64,000 nucleotides of DNA from Sulfuritalea sp. (lineage in GTDB: Bacteria; Pseudomonadota; Gammaproteobacteria; Burkholderiales; Rhodocyclaceae), in assembly GCA_016716965.1 (NCBI GenBank), contig JADJUP010000003.1, positions 176,810-240,809 of the forward strand, written 5' to 3'. Of this stretch, positions 8,280 to 17,505 are shown in pieces. The notes under the pieces are model-generated. The model was not told the DNA's origin. It made no database searches and saw only the letters and a program-made list of their open reading frames with translations. Made by a program: the position numbers and the translations under genes. Every line of letters begins with the position of its first letter. Position 1 is the first letter of the stretch.

Positions 8280-8371
8280 GAGACGGGTAGATCGCTGGAG
8301 TGGCTGGCGAGGAGACAGCTTGCCGGCCTTAGGTTGAGCTCCACATAGGGCCGACTTCCTGCCCGATCGCC

Positions 8372-8395
8372 GCCGTATCACCCGCGCCGACTTTC
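8372..8395 (+). repeat. Dispersed 25-bp repeat, copy 2
   Basis: GCCGTATCACCCGCGCCGAC followed by TTTC, in the hemerythrin-draG gap. It faces copy 3 (8509-8531), so the two form an inverted pair around about 113 bp. Confidence 0.6.
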
Positions 8396-8508
8396 GGGGC
8401 ATTGATGGGCAAGAGCTTGGGCGAGACATCGGGCGTGCGCGCCGCCCGAACTTGCCCCTATCCCGTTCAACCGCGACGATCCGAAATCGTCGCCCGGCCC
8501 GCATCAAA

Positions 8509-8524
8509 AAAGTCGGCGTTGGCG

Positions 8525-8531
<7 letters not shown>
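8509..8531 (-). repeat. Dispersed 25-bp repeat, copy 3 (gives draG stop)
   Basis: On the minus strand it reads GCCGTAGCGCCAACGCCGAC then TTT. The TAG inside the repeat (8525-8527) is the draG stop codon, so the repeat defines the C-terminus of DraG. Confidence 0.6.
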
Positions 8532-9436
<905 letters not shown>

Positions 9437-9534
9437 GTTTAAGGAGGAAAGGGATCAGCGCCTTGTGGTTTCGAGCGCAGCGAGCCGATCCGGAACCCCC
9501 TGCGAGAGGGGCGAAGGGGGGCGGTTGTTCGAAT

Positions 9535-9562
9535 GCAAGTAAGGTTCATGAACCTTACTTGC
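9535..9562. repeat. 28-bp perfect palindrome at FeSII gene end
   Basis: GCAAGTAAGGTTCA is followed directly by its exact reverse complement, with no loop. The palindrome overlaps the FeSII stop codon (9555-9557). No T-run follows on either strand, so it is not an ordinary intrinsic terminator; it could be an operator or an RNA 3-prime stabiliser. Confidence 0.75.
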
Positions 9563-9929
9563 TCGGATACTCGACCAGGATGTCCTCGTCGCGCACGATG
9601 TACTGGCAGGCCAGGCGCCATTCCGTCGGCGGCAGGTCGTCGACGTACATCTGGTCGATCTGCGCCTGCTTCACCTTGCCCAGGTCCTTGAGCACGGCGA
9701 CTTCGCGCGCGTTGAGCGGGCCGCCCATGTGGCCGTACTTGTTGCTGCTGCTCTTGTCGACGCTGCTGACCTTGACCAGGCAGGTGCCGCATTCGCCGTC
9801 GCCGCAGGAAAAGTCGATCGGGATGTGGTTGGCCTTGGCCAGTTCGAGGATGGTCTGGGTGTGGCTGCCGGCGACGGCATAAACGGTCTTGTCCTTGTGC
9901 AGCGGGCTGGAAAAAGTGACATTGGCCAT
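9555..9929 (-). CDS. FeSII (Shethna)-like 2Fe-2S protective ferredoxin
   Basis: 124-residue adrenodoxin-type ferredoxin with ligands C42-x4-C47-x2-C50 and C108. The insertion between the third and fourth cysteines and the ending DDLPPTEWRLACQYIV-DED-LVE match Azotobacter FeSII protein, which binds oxidised nitrogenase and shields it during oxygen shock. AAGGAG lies just before the ATG. It sits between a second 2Fe-2S ferredoxin and draG in the nifB operon, which supports the protective role. An alternative is a simple electron carrier of the nif island. Confidence 0.8.
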   Translation of the reverse strand: MANVTFSSPLHKDKTVYAVAGSHTQTILELAKANHIPIDFSCGDGECGTCLVKVSSVDKSSSNKYGHMGGPLNAREVAVLKDLGKVKQAQIDQMYVDDLPPTEWRLACQYIVRDEDILVEYPSK

Positions 9930-9989
9930 GATGGGCTCCTTGCTAGGTGGATTGGATGAAGCTGAATTGCGCTGGCGGCAGCGTCGTGG

Positions 9990-10277
9990 TCAGGTCGGCT
10001 TGACCACGATGCTGCCGCCCAAAATCTGGGCCTGACAGGCGAGGCGGTGGTGGCGAGGCGCGAGGTTGTCCTTCAGCACCTGGTCTTCCAGCACCGAGGG
10101 CGCGGCGAGGTTTTCGTGGCCGGAGACGATCTTCGTCAGGCAGGTACAGCACTCGCCCTCGCGGCAACCGTAAGTGATGCCGGCGCCGACCTTCTCCGAT
10201 ACCTCGATCAGGCGGGTGCCGGCCGGCACCGTGACGGTGACGCCGATGTCCTGGAATGTGACTTGTGCTTTTGGCAT
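9990..10277 (-). CDS. nif-associated 2Fe-2S ferredoxin
   Basis: 95-residue plant-type ferredoxin. Ligands are C38-x4-C43-x2-C46 and C81 (RLACQ); an extra cysteine sits at 44. The short length and the ending GGSIVVKPT are typical of small 2Fe-2S ferredoxins in nif operons. Likely soluble electron carrier for nitrogenase cofactor assembly or for the neighbouring flavodiiron protein. It lies between the flavodiiron and FeSII genes; a hairpin-rich 160-bp spacer separates it from the former. Confidence 0.85.
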   Translation of the reverse strand: MPKAQVTFQDIGVTVTVPAGTRLIEVSEKVGAGITYGCREGECCTCLTKIVSGHENLAAPSVLEDQVLKDNLAPRHHRLACQAQILGGSIVVKPT

Positions 10278-10339
10278 GAGATTGCTCCAGAGTTGTTCAA
10301 CTGATAGTCACCTCCCCGCGAGGGGGCGAGGCGGGAATT

Positions 10340-10408
10340 CGCGACGCATGCGTCGCGCCGTCGCAGCCGGCTGGCTGTGCAAAGCCAGCCGTGGGCCGCG
10401 CAGCGGCC
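10340..10408. repeat. Array of three hairpins in nif operon spacer
   Basis: Three inverted repeats follow closely: CGCGACGCATGCGTCGCG (10340-10357), GGCTGGCT...AGCCAGCC (10369-10390) and GGCCGC...GCGGCC (10394-10408). All lie between the flavodiiron stop and the ferredoxin start. They could stabilise or separate parts of the operon message, as REP-type clusters do; that function is inferred. Confidence 0.65.
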
Positions 10409-10438
10409 GGGAGGGGCGGGTGTCCATTCGCCCCGGCA

Positions 10439-11722
10439 TCACGCAAGTGATGCCATGTCGATGACGCGGGCTTCGGCGCGGCCCAGCAGGTGCAGCGCGA
10501 TATCGCGCCCCAGCGAGTGGCAGGCGGCGAACTCCTCCGGGGTCGGCGAAAGTTGCGCCTTGATGCCCTGCACCGGCACGCGCAGCTTGAGCCGGCGCAG
10601 GCGGTCCTCGATCATCGGCACCGCCTCGCCGCTCCAGCCGTAGGAGCCGAAGGCGGCGCCGAGCTTGCCCTTGACGTCGACCATGGTCAGCGAGGAGAGC
10701 AGGTCCCATACCGGCTTCACCGCGTCGCCGTTGATGGTCGGGCTGCCGATGATCAGGGCGTCGGCTTCCTCGATCAGGTCGACGAAGGGCTGCGGTTCGC
10801 TGCCTTCGATGTCGTAGAGCGAGACGCGCACGGCGCCGGTCGCGTCGTTGTCTCCGGCCGCCGTTTCGGCGCCGGCGGCGACGGCTTCGGCCATGCGCCG
10901 CGTGGCGCCGTAGGCCGAGATGTAGAAGATGGCCAGGGTTTTCACCTGGTTGCGGTGCAGGCCGCTGCCCGACAATGCGCGGTAGCGCCGCACATAGTCG
11001 CGCGGGTCCTCGCGCAGCACCGGGCCGTGGGCCGGCAGGATCGCACGCAGCAGCAGGGGCTCGATCAGGTCCAGCGCGCTGCGCACGTGGGCGCGGAAGG
11101 GCCGCATGATGTGGGCGTAGTAGTAGTCGAAGGAAAAGCGGAAGTCGCCCACCGCGTCGTTGAACAGGCGCGTGTCGCAGTAGTGGCAGCCGAGGAAGTC
11201 GCCCGAGAACAGCAGGCCTTCGTCCTCCAGCCAGGTGCATTGGGTGTCGGGCCAGTGCAGGTAGGGCGTGTTGAAGAATTCCAGCCGTCGCCCGCCCAGG
11301 TCCACCGTGTCGCCGGAGCCGACTCCCGTGATGCGGCCGGCGAATTCCGCAGGATCGAACAGACCCTTGAGCATCGGCCGGGCCTGGTGCGAAACGTAGA
11401 GCTGCGCGCGCGGCGCACGGCGCAGCAGTTCCGGCAGTGCGCCGGAATGGTCGGGTTCGAGGTGGTTGAGCACCACGGTGGTGATCTCGTCGTAGTCGGC
11501 GATGGTTTCCAGGCGGTGGAAGAAGCGCTCGCTGAAGCCGGCCTTGACCGTGTCGATCACCGCCACGCCGGTTCCGCCGCGCACGGCATAGGCGTTGTAG
11601 CTGGTGCCGTTGGCGGTGCGCAGGATGATGTCGAAGCTGCGCAGGTCGGGGTCGAAGGCGCCGATCCAGTGCACGCCGGGCGCGACCGCGACGGCGTCAG
11701 CGTGATCGGCAGTCGCTCGCAT
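10439..11722 (-). CDS. Flavodiiron protein (FprA-type A flavoprotein)
   Basis: Four-electron reduction of oxygen to water (or NO to N2O) at a diiron site next to FMN. The N-terminal metallo-beta-lactamase domain has H87-x-E89-x-D91-H92 (HLEPDHSG), GDFLGCHYCD and LPAHGPV; the C-terminal flavodoxin domain starts at TLAIFYISAYGATRRMAEAV and contains GSPTINGDAVKPVWD and FGSYGWSGEA. With ATG 11722 the protein has 427 residues; ATG 11740 is an alternative, and both overlap the nifO-like end. No rubredoxin domain is fused, so electrons probably come from the adjacent ferredoxins. In a nif operon an oxygen-scavenging role is likely. Confidence 0.9.
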   Translation of the reverse strand: MRATADHADAVAVAPGVHWIGAFDPDLRSFDIILRTANGTSYNAYAVRGGTGVAVIDTVKAGFSERFFHRLETIADYDEITTVVLNHLEPDHSGALPELLRRAPRAQLYVSHQARPMLKGLFDPAEFAGRITGVGSGDTVDLGGRRLEFFNTPYLHWPDTQCTWLEDEGLLFSGDFLGCHYCDTRLFNDAVGDFRFSFDYYYAHIMRPFRAHVRSALDLIEPLLLRAILPAHGPVLREDPRDYVRRYRALSGSGLHRNQVKTLAIFYISAYGATRRMAEAVAAGAETAAGDNDATGAVRVSLYDIEGSEPQPFVDLIEEADALIIGSPTINGDAVKPVWDLLSSLTMVDVKGKLGAAFGSYGWSGEAVPMIEDRLRRLKLRVPVQGIKAQLSPTPEEFAACHSLGRDIALHLLGRAEARVIDMASLA

Positions 11723-12200
11723 CGTGGTCGGCGCCGCCATGGTGGCAGGCGATCGCGCCGCCACTGGCCGACTGGACGTAGGAGATGCGTGGCGGCTCGC
11801 ATGTTGTGTCGTCATGCCGGCAGGCCTCGATGTTGTCCTCGGGTATCCGCGCCAGGCCGATCCAGCCGTCGATCGCCGCCGCGTCGAAGCCGACGCGGCG
11901 CTCGTCACCGACCTGCAGCAGGGGCCGGCGGATCAGCAGCGGGTTGTCGCGCATCAGCGCCAGCGCGGTCGGCTCGTCGAGTTCCTCGGGCACCACCTCG
12001 CCCGATTTCACCGCCGGCGCCGAACGGTTGAACCACTGCGCCACCGGCAGGCCGATGAAGAATTCGAGCAGGGCGAAATTGGTCCACACCTTGTGCCGCA
12101 GGTCGCGCGCCTGTACCTCGTGGCCGGAATCGAGCAACAGCTTTTTCTGCCGTGCATTGCCGGAGCAGCCGGTCTTTTCGAAGAATGTGACGGTTGCCAT
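11697..12200 (-). CDS. NifO-like nitrogenase-associated protein (ArsC fold)
   Basis: 167 residues; the first about 125 form a thioredoxin/ArsC-like domain (TVTFFEKTGCSGNARQKKLL, later LLIRRPLLQVGD--RVGFD) found in nif clusters as nitrogenase-associated protein. A single cysteine, C12, sits at the ArsC catalytic position. In Azotobacter, NifO affects molybdenum partitioning between nitrogenase and nitrate reductase. That is notable here because nap is also encoded in this window. The last 40 residues are Cys/His-rich and poorly conserved-looking, and they overlap the flavodiiron gene. Confidence 0.8.
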   Translation of the reverse strand: MATVTFFEKTGCSGNARQKKLLLDSGHEVQARDLRHKVWTNFALLEFFIGLPVAQWFNRSAPAVKSGEVVPEELDEPTALALMRDNPLLIRRPLLQVGDERRVGFDAAAIDGWIGLARIPEDNIEACRHDDTTCEPPRISYVQSASGGAIACHHGGADHDASDCRSR

Positions 12201-12202
12201 GG

Positions 12203-12481
12203 CTACCTCGCGGCGATCTCTGCCTGGGCGGCGGCCCAGCGTTCGGGTGGAATGCCGGTCAGTGATCCGGGTGGGTTTAGCGCGACGCCGAGTTCGTCGA
12301 GGATCGCGCCCTCGATCGGGCAGATCGCCACGCACTGGGCATCGGCGAACTCGCCGACGCACTCGGTACATTTGTCGGCGTCTATCAGGAAATGGGGGGC
12401 GGCTTCGTAGATTGCCTTGTTCGGGCACAGCGGCACGCAGGCCCAGCAATTCACGCAGCTTTCGATGATTTCGAGGGCCAT
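12203..12481 (-). CDS. fdxN: 2[4Fe-4S] ferredoxin next to nifB
   Basis: 92-residue ferredoxin with two cluster motifs: C9-x2-C12-x2-C15-x3-C19 and C38-x2-C41-x8-C50-x3-C54. The long spacing in the second motif is typical of FdxN/Alvin-type ferredoxins. It begins 10 bp after the nifB stop. Likely low-potential electron donor for NifB or nitrogenase. The start at 12481 (MALEIIESC) is favoured over longer readings because the family starts there. Confidence 0.9.
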   Translation of the reverse strand: MALEIIESCVNCWACVPLCPNKAIYEAAPHFLIDADKCTECVGEFADAQCVAICPIEGAILDELGVALNPPGSLTGIPPERWAAAQAEIAAR

Positions 12482-12491
12482 GATATTTCCC

Positions 12492-14027
12492 TTACGCGAC
12501 CTTGTTGGCGGCAGGAGCGGCGGCCAGTTTTCCGGCAGCCAGCATTTCGTTCCAGACCGCGGCAACGGCCTCCTCGATCGGCTCCATGGCGTGCTCGCCG
12601 TTGGGCTGGATGCCGGCGGCTTCGAGATTGCCCCAGGGCTCGTAGCCGATCTTGGAACACAGCACCACCTCGCAGCCCTGCAAGGCCTTTATGGTGCGGT
12701 CGAGGGTCGATTCCGCATCGCCGCAGGTATCGTCGCCGCCGCAGTAGGCATCGGCCTTGCGGTGGCCGACGAACTTGACGCCGTTAGCCGAGGCTTCGTA
12801 GACCAGGAATTCCCTGGCATGGCCGAAGTGCACCGCCACCAGCCCGCCCTTGGCGGCGACCGCCATCAATACCTGCCGTCCCGCCGGCGCCGACTCTTGC
12901 GCCGGCTTCTGCGGGCGCGGCATGAATTGCACCACTTGGGCCTGCGGCGATTGGGGGGCGTGCGCCGCATTTTTCTTGTGTTCGCGCTTGGCCTCCAGTT
13001 CCGCCGTGGCCCTGGCGCGGAATTCGGCGCGCACCGCCATCGCGGCTTCGTAGTCGATGTCCATGGCGTCGATCTTGTCCATGGTGAATTCGTCGCCGCG
13101 GTCCTCGCCGAGCAGGCCGACTGCATCGGCGCGGCACTGGCGGCAGTGGCGCATCATGTTCATGTCGCCTTCGCAGGCATCCTGCAGGTTCTTCAGTTCC
13201 GCCGGGTTCGGGCTGCGCTGTCCCATCACGCCGTAAAAGGTGCCGTGCTCGGCTTCGGCGATCAGCGGCATGACGTTGTGCAGGAAGGCGCCCTTGGCCT
13301 TGACGATCTTCGACACCTCCTTCAGGTGTTCGTCATTGACGCCGGGGATCAGCACCGAATTGACCTTGACGAGTATCCCCTTCGCCACCAGCATCTCCAG
13401 CCCCTGCTGCTGCCGTTCGATCAGGATCGCCGCCGCTTCGCGGCCGTGGATGCGCCGGTTCTGCCAGAAGATCCACGGGTAGATTTTGGCCCCGACATCC
13501 GGGTCGACGCAGTTGATGGTGATCGTCACGTGGTCGATGTTGTGCTTCGCCAGTTCCTCGACATGGTCGGGCAGCGAAAGGCCGTTGGTCGACACGCAGA
13601 GCTTGATGTCCGGCGCCTTCTGCGCCAGTTCGCGGAAGGTTTCGAAGGTGCGCTCGGGATTGGCCAGGGGGTCGCCCGGGCCGGCGATGCCGAGCACCGT
13701 CATCTGCGGGATGGTCGCCGCCACGGCCAGCGTCTTCTTCACCGCCTGTGCCGGCGTCAGCAGTTCGGAAACGACGCCGGGACGCGATTCGTTGGCGCAG
13801 TCGTACTTGCGGTTGCAGTAGTGGCACTGGATGTTGCAGGCCGGCGCCACGGCGACGTGCATGCGGGCGAAGTAATGGTGCGCGTCCTCGGAGTAGCAGG
13901 GGTGATCCTGCACCCTGGCGCGAATGTCGTCGGGCATGCCGTCCATCTGGCTGGCGGTGGAGCCGCAACTGCCGGTGCTGCAGCCTCCGCTTTTGGCGGG
14001 CGCGTTTTCGATGACGGGCAGGTCCAT
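12492..14027 (-). CDS. nifB: FeMo-cofactor biosynthesis radical SAM protein NifB
   Basis: Fuses [4Fe-4S] units and inserts carbide to make NifB-co, the core of FeMo-co. 511 residues. The radical-SAM motif C64-x3-C68-x2-C71 is visible (CNIQCHYC), followed by GIAGPGDPLANPE and CVDPDVGAKIYPWI. The C-terminal domain is NifX/NafY-like (AVAAKGGLVAVHFGHAREFLVYE...). The linker between them (about residues 375-385) contains dispersed repeat copy 4 read on the antisense strand. First gene of the operon, preceded by a textbook sigma-54 promoter and NifA box. Confidence 0.97.
   Translation of the reverse strand: MDLPVIENAPAKSGGCSTGSCGSTASQMDGMPDDIRARVQDHPCYSEDAHHYFARMHVAVAPACNIQCHYCNRKYDCANESRPGVVSELLTPAQAVKKTLAVAATIPQMTVLGIAGPGDPLANPERTFETFRELAQKAPDIKLCVSTNGLSLPDHVEELAKHNIDHVTITINCVDPDVGAKIYPWIFWQNRRIHGREAAAILIERQQQGLEMLVAKGILVKVNSVLIPGVNDEHLKEVSKIVKAKGAFLHNVMPLIAEAEHGTFYGVMGQRSPNPAELKNLQDACEGDMNMMRHCRQCRADAVGLLGEDRGDEFTMDKIDAMDIDYEAAMAVRAEFRARATAELEAKREHKKNAAHAPQSPQAQVVQFMPRPQKPAQESAPAGRQVLMAVAAKGGLVAVHFGHAREFLVYEASANGVKFVGHRKADAYCGGDDTCGDAESTLDRTIKALQGCEVVLCSKIGYEPWGNLEAAGIQPNGEHAMEPIEEAVAAVWNEMLAAGKLAAAPAANKVA
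12875..12900 (+). repeat. Dispersed 25-bp repeat, copy 4 (inside nifB)
   Basis: GCCGTCCCGCCGGCGCCGAC followed by TCTTGC. It lies in frame in the flexible linker between the NifB radical-SAM and NifX-like domains, where it encodes QESAPAGRQ. Confidence 0.55.
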
Positions 14028-14064
14028 GCTGTGTTCCCTTTCCGGATGGGGTCAGCATCGATTC

Positions 14065-14080
14065 AGCAACAGGCATGCCA
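14065..14080 (-). promoter_or_regulatory. Sigma-54 (-24/-12) promoter of nifB
   Basis: On the minus strand the site reads TGGCATGCCTGTTGCT: GG, ten bases, GC, with TGGCA at -24 and TTGCT at -12. It lies about 40 bp before the nifB ATG. Confidence 0.85.
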
Positions 14081-14135
14081 TGCCACAGGCGCGGCTAACT
14101 CACTGATTGCGCGTGGCTTGATGTCATGGAGGGTT

Positions 14136-14151
14136 TGTCGCAAAGGCGACA
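14136..14151. promoter_or_regulatory. NifA upstream activator box of nifB
   Basis: TGTCGCAAAGGCGACA is a perfect TGT-N10-ACA palindrome within TTTGTCGC...GCGACAAT. It is 56 bp upstream of the -24 element, a normal spacing for NifA activation with IHF-type looping. Confidence 0.85.
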
Positions 14152-14168
14152 ATGGAGGTGGCGCGCGT

Positions 14169-14187
14169 GGCGGGTCGACGACCCGCC
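14169..14187. terminator. Hairpin after the sensor kinase gene
   Basis: GGCGGGTC-GAC-GACCCGCC forms an 8-bp GC-rich stem between the kinase stop and the nifB control region. No T-run follows, so intrinsic termination is uncertain. Confidence 0.3.
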
Positions 14188-14205
14188 CGACGCCCCGGCG
14201 TCGAC

Positions 14206-16371
14206 TCAGCTTACGGAATTCGCCGCGTCGACGGCCGCGTCCGGCACCAGCGGCTGAAGGTCCTTGCGCAGGCGTAGCACGAACCAGAAGGTGCTGCCAA
14301 CGCCGATCGTGCTCGACAAGCCGATCGTGCCTCCCATCGACTCGACCAGGCGCTTGCACAGCGCCAGGCCCAGCCCCGTGCCGCCGTACTTGCGGGTTCG
14401 TGACCCATCGCCCTGTTCGAACAAATGGAAGGCGCGACGCTGATCCGCCGGCTCCAGTCCGATGCCGCTGTCGGCGACCTCGACGCGCATTTCGAGCTCG
14501 TCGGGGCTTTCGTCAATGGCCAGGAAGCGGATCGCGACGAAGCCCGCTTCGGTGAATTTGACCGCGTTGCTGGCGAGATTGAGGATGATGTTGGCCAGCC
14601 GTCCCGGGTCGCCGCGCAGGCCGATCTCGCCGAGGGAGTGCTCAAGCGCCAGGGTGAACTCGAGCCCCTTGTCGTTGGCTTTGCGCTGGACAAGCAGCGA
14701 TACGGTCGCGCGAATGGAATTCAGCGTGAATGGCAGGTCTTCCAGCTTCAGCCGATCGGCTTCGATGCTGGAAATTTCTATGAGGTCGTTGATGAGTGCC
14801 AGCAATCCCTCCGCCGAACGGCTGGCCGTATCGAGTTGCGCCTGCGCCTTCGGGTCGGTGACCCGGCGTTTCGCCAGCATCGTCATGCCCATGATGCCGT
14901 TCATCGGCGTGCGCAGTTCGTGGCTGATGTTGGCGAGGAAGGCGCTCTTCGCCCGATTGGCGGATTCCGCGGCTTCCTTGGCGAGCGCGAGGGCCGTGGC
15001 ATGTTCCGCAAGCTGGGCTTCCTCGCGCTTGCGGGCGCTGATGTCGGTGGCGACGCTGACGTAGTGCAGCAATTTGCCGCTGGCGTCGGTCACCGCGTTG
15101 ATCGTCAGCAGGGCGGTATAGACGCTGCCCCCCTTGCGTCGATTGACGATCTCGCCCTGCCAGTGGCCCGTGCGCTGCAGGCTGTCCCACATCGCCCGGT
15201 AGAACGCGGGGTTCTGCATCCCCGATTGCAGCATGCGCGGATTGCGCCCGATCGCTTCGGTGGCGCCGTACTCGTTGAGCTGCTCCCAGGCGGCATTGAC
15301 AGCGAGGATTTCGCCATCGGGTCTGGTCAGGATGATGGCGTCGGAACTGGCGTCGAAGACGCTCGCGGCGAGGAGTCGTTCGCGTTCCAGTTCGATCTGC
15401 TGCAGGCCGATGCGCTGCTGCCGCCGCCAGACCAGCACGCTGGCGATGCAAAGCGCGAGCAGGATGGGCAGGACGTTGATGCCCAGGCTGCGGGCCTCTT
15501 CGCGCCATGCCGCGAGGACCCGGTCCCGGTCGATATTGACCACCAGCACCACGGGAAACTGGCTGGACGCGCGATACGCGGTGAGCACATGCCGCCCGTC
15601 GGAAAGCCGGCGGGTGAGCCGTCCGGATTCGCGTTGCGCCAGGCCCTCCGGCGTGATGCCGCTATCCGCCGTGGTGCCGGGCACGTCGTTCGGGTGGGTC
15701 GATAGCAGCAGGCGGGTATCGTAGCGCAGCCACTGCACATGGCCTTGCGCCGGGTCGAGCAACTGCGAGAAATGGTTGGCGAAGTAATCCGGGTTCAGCG
15801 CGGCGAGCAGCCACAGGCCCTGGCGGCCACCGGAAAGCTTGTGCAGCACGGGGATGAAGCCGGGGTCGGGCGAATTCGTCGGCGCCGCAGCCGGCGGCTT
15901 CGCCGTGTCGAAATCGCGCCCGCGCCACGGGACATCGATGCGCAGCACGTTCGACTCCGGTCCGGTTGCCGGAAAGAAGCCGCGGGTGTCGACCTGCACG
16001 CCGAGGTTACGCGGGTTCGAGCTGGCGACGATGCGGCCATTGGCGTCCAGCAGCGAAAGCGAGCGCAGGTAGGGTGTCGGACGCAGCGCGGCGCTCAGGG
16101 CGCGCTCCAGCGCGAGCGGATCGATGCCGCCCTGCGGCTTGAGTTGCGGATCCAGGGTGTCGGCCGTGATGTCGATCACCTTCAGCGTCTGCGTCAGGAA
16201 CTCCTCGAAGTTGCGCACCTGGGTGGCGGCCCTGTCCATGCCGTTGGCCAGGGCGTCCTGCTTCAGGCGCCAGACCGTGTAGCCAAATGCCGCCAGCCAG
16301 CTGGCGAGCAACAGCGCCAGCAAGAGAACGATGGTGCGGAGGCTGCGCGGAGAATGCAGGGGGGCCGACAT
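14206..16371 (-). CDS. Membrane PAS sensor histidine kinase
   Basis: 721 residues. Membrane segments flank an extracytoplasmic Cache-like sensor region (about residues 35-290): the first is LRTIVLLLALLLASWLAAFGY, the second GINVLPILLALCIASVLVW. A PAS/PAC domain follows (SDAIILTRPDGEILAVN...YVSVATDISARK), then the dimerisation domain with phospho-histidine in ANISHELRTPMNG and an HATPase domain (NLASNAVKFTE, DSGIGL, GGTGLGLAL). No receiver domain or response regulator gene adjoins it. The gene just upstream encodes a periplasmic amino-acid-binding-type protein in the same orientation, possibly its ligand sensor. Target unknown. Confidence 0.9.
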   Translation of the reverse strand: MSAPLHSPRSLRTIVLLLALLLASWLAAFGYTVWRLKQDALANGMDRAATQVRNFEEFLTQTLKVIDITADTLDPQLKPQGGIDPLALERALSAALRPTPYLRSLSLLDANGRIVASSNPRNLGVQVDTRGFFPATGPESNVLRIDVPWRGRDFDTAKPPAAAPTNSPDPGFIPVLHKLSGGRQGLWLLAALNPDYFANHFSQLLDPAQGHVQWLRYDTRLLLSTHPNDVPGTTADSGITPEGLAQRESGRLTRRLSDGRHVLTAYRASSQFPVVLVVNIDRDRVLAAWREEARSLGINVLPILLALCIASVLVWRRQQRIGLQQIELERERLLAASVFDASSDAIILTRPDGEILAVNAAWEQLNEYGATEAIGRNPRMLQSGMQNPAFYRAMWDSLQRTGHWQGEIVNRRKGGSVYTALLTINAVTDASGKLLHYVSVATDISARKREEAQLAEHATALALAKEAAESANRAKSAFLANISHELRTPMNGIMGMTMLAKRRVTDPKAQAQLDTASRSAEGLLALINDLIEISSIEADRLKLEDLPFTLNSIRATVSLLVQRKANDKGLEFTLALEHSLGEIGLRGDPGRLANIILNLASNAVKFTEAGFVAIRFLAIDESPDELEMRVEVADSGIGLEPADQRRAFHLFEQGDGSRTRKYGGTGLGLALCKRLVESMGGTIGLSSTIGVGSTFWFVLRLRKDLQPLVPDAAVDAANSVS

Positions 16372-16404
16372 CAGCGGGGGATCGGACAGGAAGGTGGGGC
16401 AGCC

Positions 16405-17199
16405 CTATTTGACGATCAGCCGATCCAGGGCATAGCGGCGGGCGTTGATCAGCAGGCGGCCGTCGCTTTTCATCGCCGCCAGGACGGTCTCGACCCGCGC
16501 ATGGAACGCGTCGTCACCGGGCTGCATCGCCCAGGCATAGGGTGTCACGTGATAGGTCTCGATCGGGGACACCAGGCGCGCCCAGTCGCTGTTGTCGAGC
16601 ATGCGGCGACTGAAGGGATAGTCGGTCATGAAGACGTCGGCGCGTCCGGACTGAACTTCCTGCTCGCGCGCCTGCGGCGTGTCGAGCACGCGCAATTCGG
16701 CGGATTTGAGCCTGGCCTTCATGACCGCCTCGTGCAATGTGCCCTTGGCCACAGCGACGACCACGCCGGGGCGGTCAATGTCGTTCCACTCCTGAATGCG
16801 ACGGTTGGTCTTGGTGGCGATGGCGTAGATGTCGCTCGCCAGGTGCGGCCGGGTGAACCGCAGCTTCTCCTGGCGTTGCGGCGTGATGCCAACGGCAAAC
16901 ATGGCGATGTCGCAGCGATCGCCCGTGACGTCGTCGATCAGCCGCGCGAACGAGCTATCGACGAACTGCACCGACGCCCCCAGCGCCTTGGCCAGGTCGC
17001 GGGCATTGTCGATGTCGATGCCTGCCAGCACCTGCGTCTTCGGGTTGCGGAACGAGATGCCGTAGTAATCCGGCCAGATGCACACGCGCAGGGTCTTGGC
17101 GGCTTCGATGCGCGCCAGGCGGTCGGCCGCCAGGGTCGGACTGAAGGCCGCGCACAGCAGCAGCCCGGTGGCGATGATGCGGAAATGGCGGAGTGACAT
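16405..17199 (-). CDS. Periplasmic solute-binding protein (SBP_bac_3 family)
   Basis: 264 residues with signal peptide ending near AFSPTLAAD. The fold of polar amino-acid-binding proteins is clear: TLRVCIWPDYYGISFRNP, AGIDIDNARDLAKALGA, DIAMFAVGITPQRQEKLRFT. No permease or ATPase gene is nearby, and it precedes the membrane histidine kinase by 33 bp, so it may act as a periplasmic sensor component. The ligand cannot be read from sequence. Confidence 0.85.
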   Translation of the reverse strand: MSLRHFRIIATGLLLCAAFSPTLAADRLARIEAAKTLRVCIWPDYYGISFRNPKTQVLAGIDIDNARDLAKALGASVQFVDSSFARLIDDVTGDRCDIAMFAVGITPQRQEKLRFTRPHLASDIYAIATKTNRRIQEWNDIDRPGVVVAVAKGTLHEAVMKARLKSAELRVLDTPQAREQEVQSGRADVFMTDYPFSRRMLDNSDWARLVSPIETYHVTPYAWAMQPGDDAFHARVETVLAAMKSDGRLLINARRYALDRLIVK

Positions 17200-17321
17200 G
17201 CTCTGGCGAAGGCTGGCAACTATGGAGTCGCACCATTATACCGAGCGACTTGCCCGAGCTTTAATACCCGGTTAAGACTGGCCACGCAGAATGCAGCCAT
17301 CCCATCGCAGAGGAAATCGCC

Positions 17322-17483
17322 ATGACCCGCACCACTCCGACATTTGCCAACAACATGCTGTTCGTCGTCACCGCCACGGTTCTCGCGGTCATGAGCATCG
17401 CCTTCGTCTCCATCCCGCTGTCTCTGGGCAGCCATCCCGGCGAGGTGGTCGCCCTGGTCGACACGGCATTCCATCCTTGCTGA
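17322..17483 (+). CDS. Small single-span membrane protein
   Basis: 53-codon reading frame with a GAGGAAA ribosome-binding site at proper distance. The protein starts MTRTTPTFANNMLFVVTA and has one hydrophobic segment (about residues 11-35), ending LVDTAFHPC. It lies between divergent and convergent larger genes with no overlap. I do not recognise a family; the good Shine-Dalgarno and clear membrane helix are the support. Confidence 0.5.
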   Translation: MTRTTPTFANNMLFVVTATVLAVMSIAFVSIPLSLGSHPGEVVALVDTAFHPC

Positions 17484-17505
17484 TTCGGCGCCCCATGCGG
17501 CGCCG

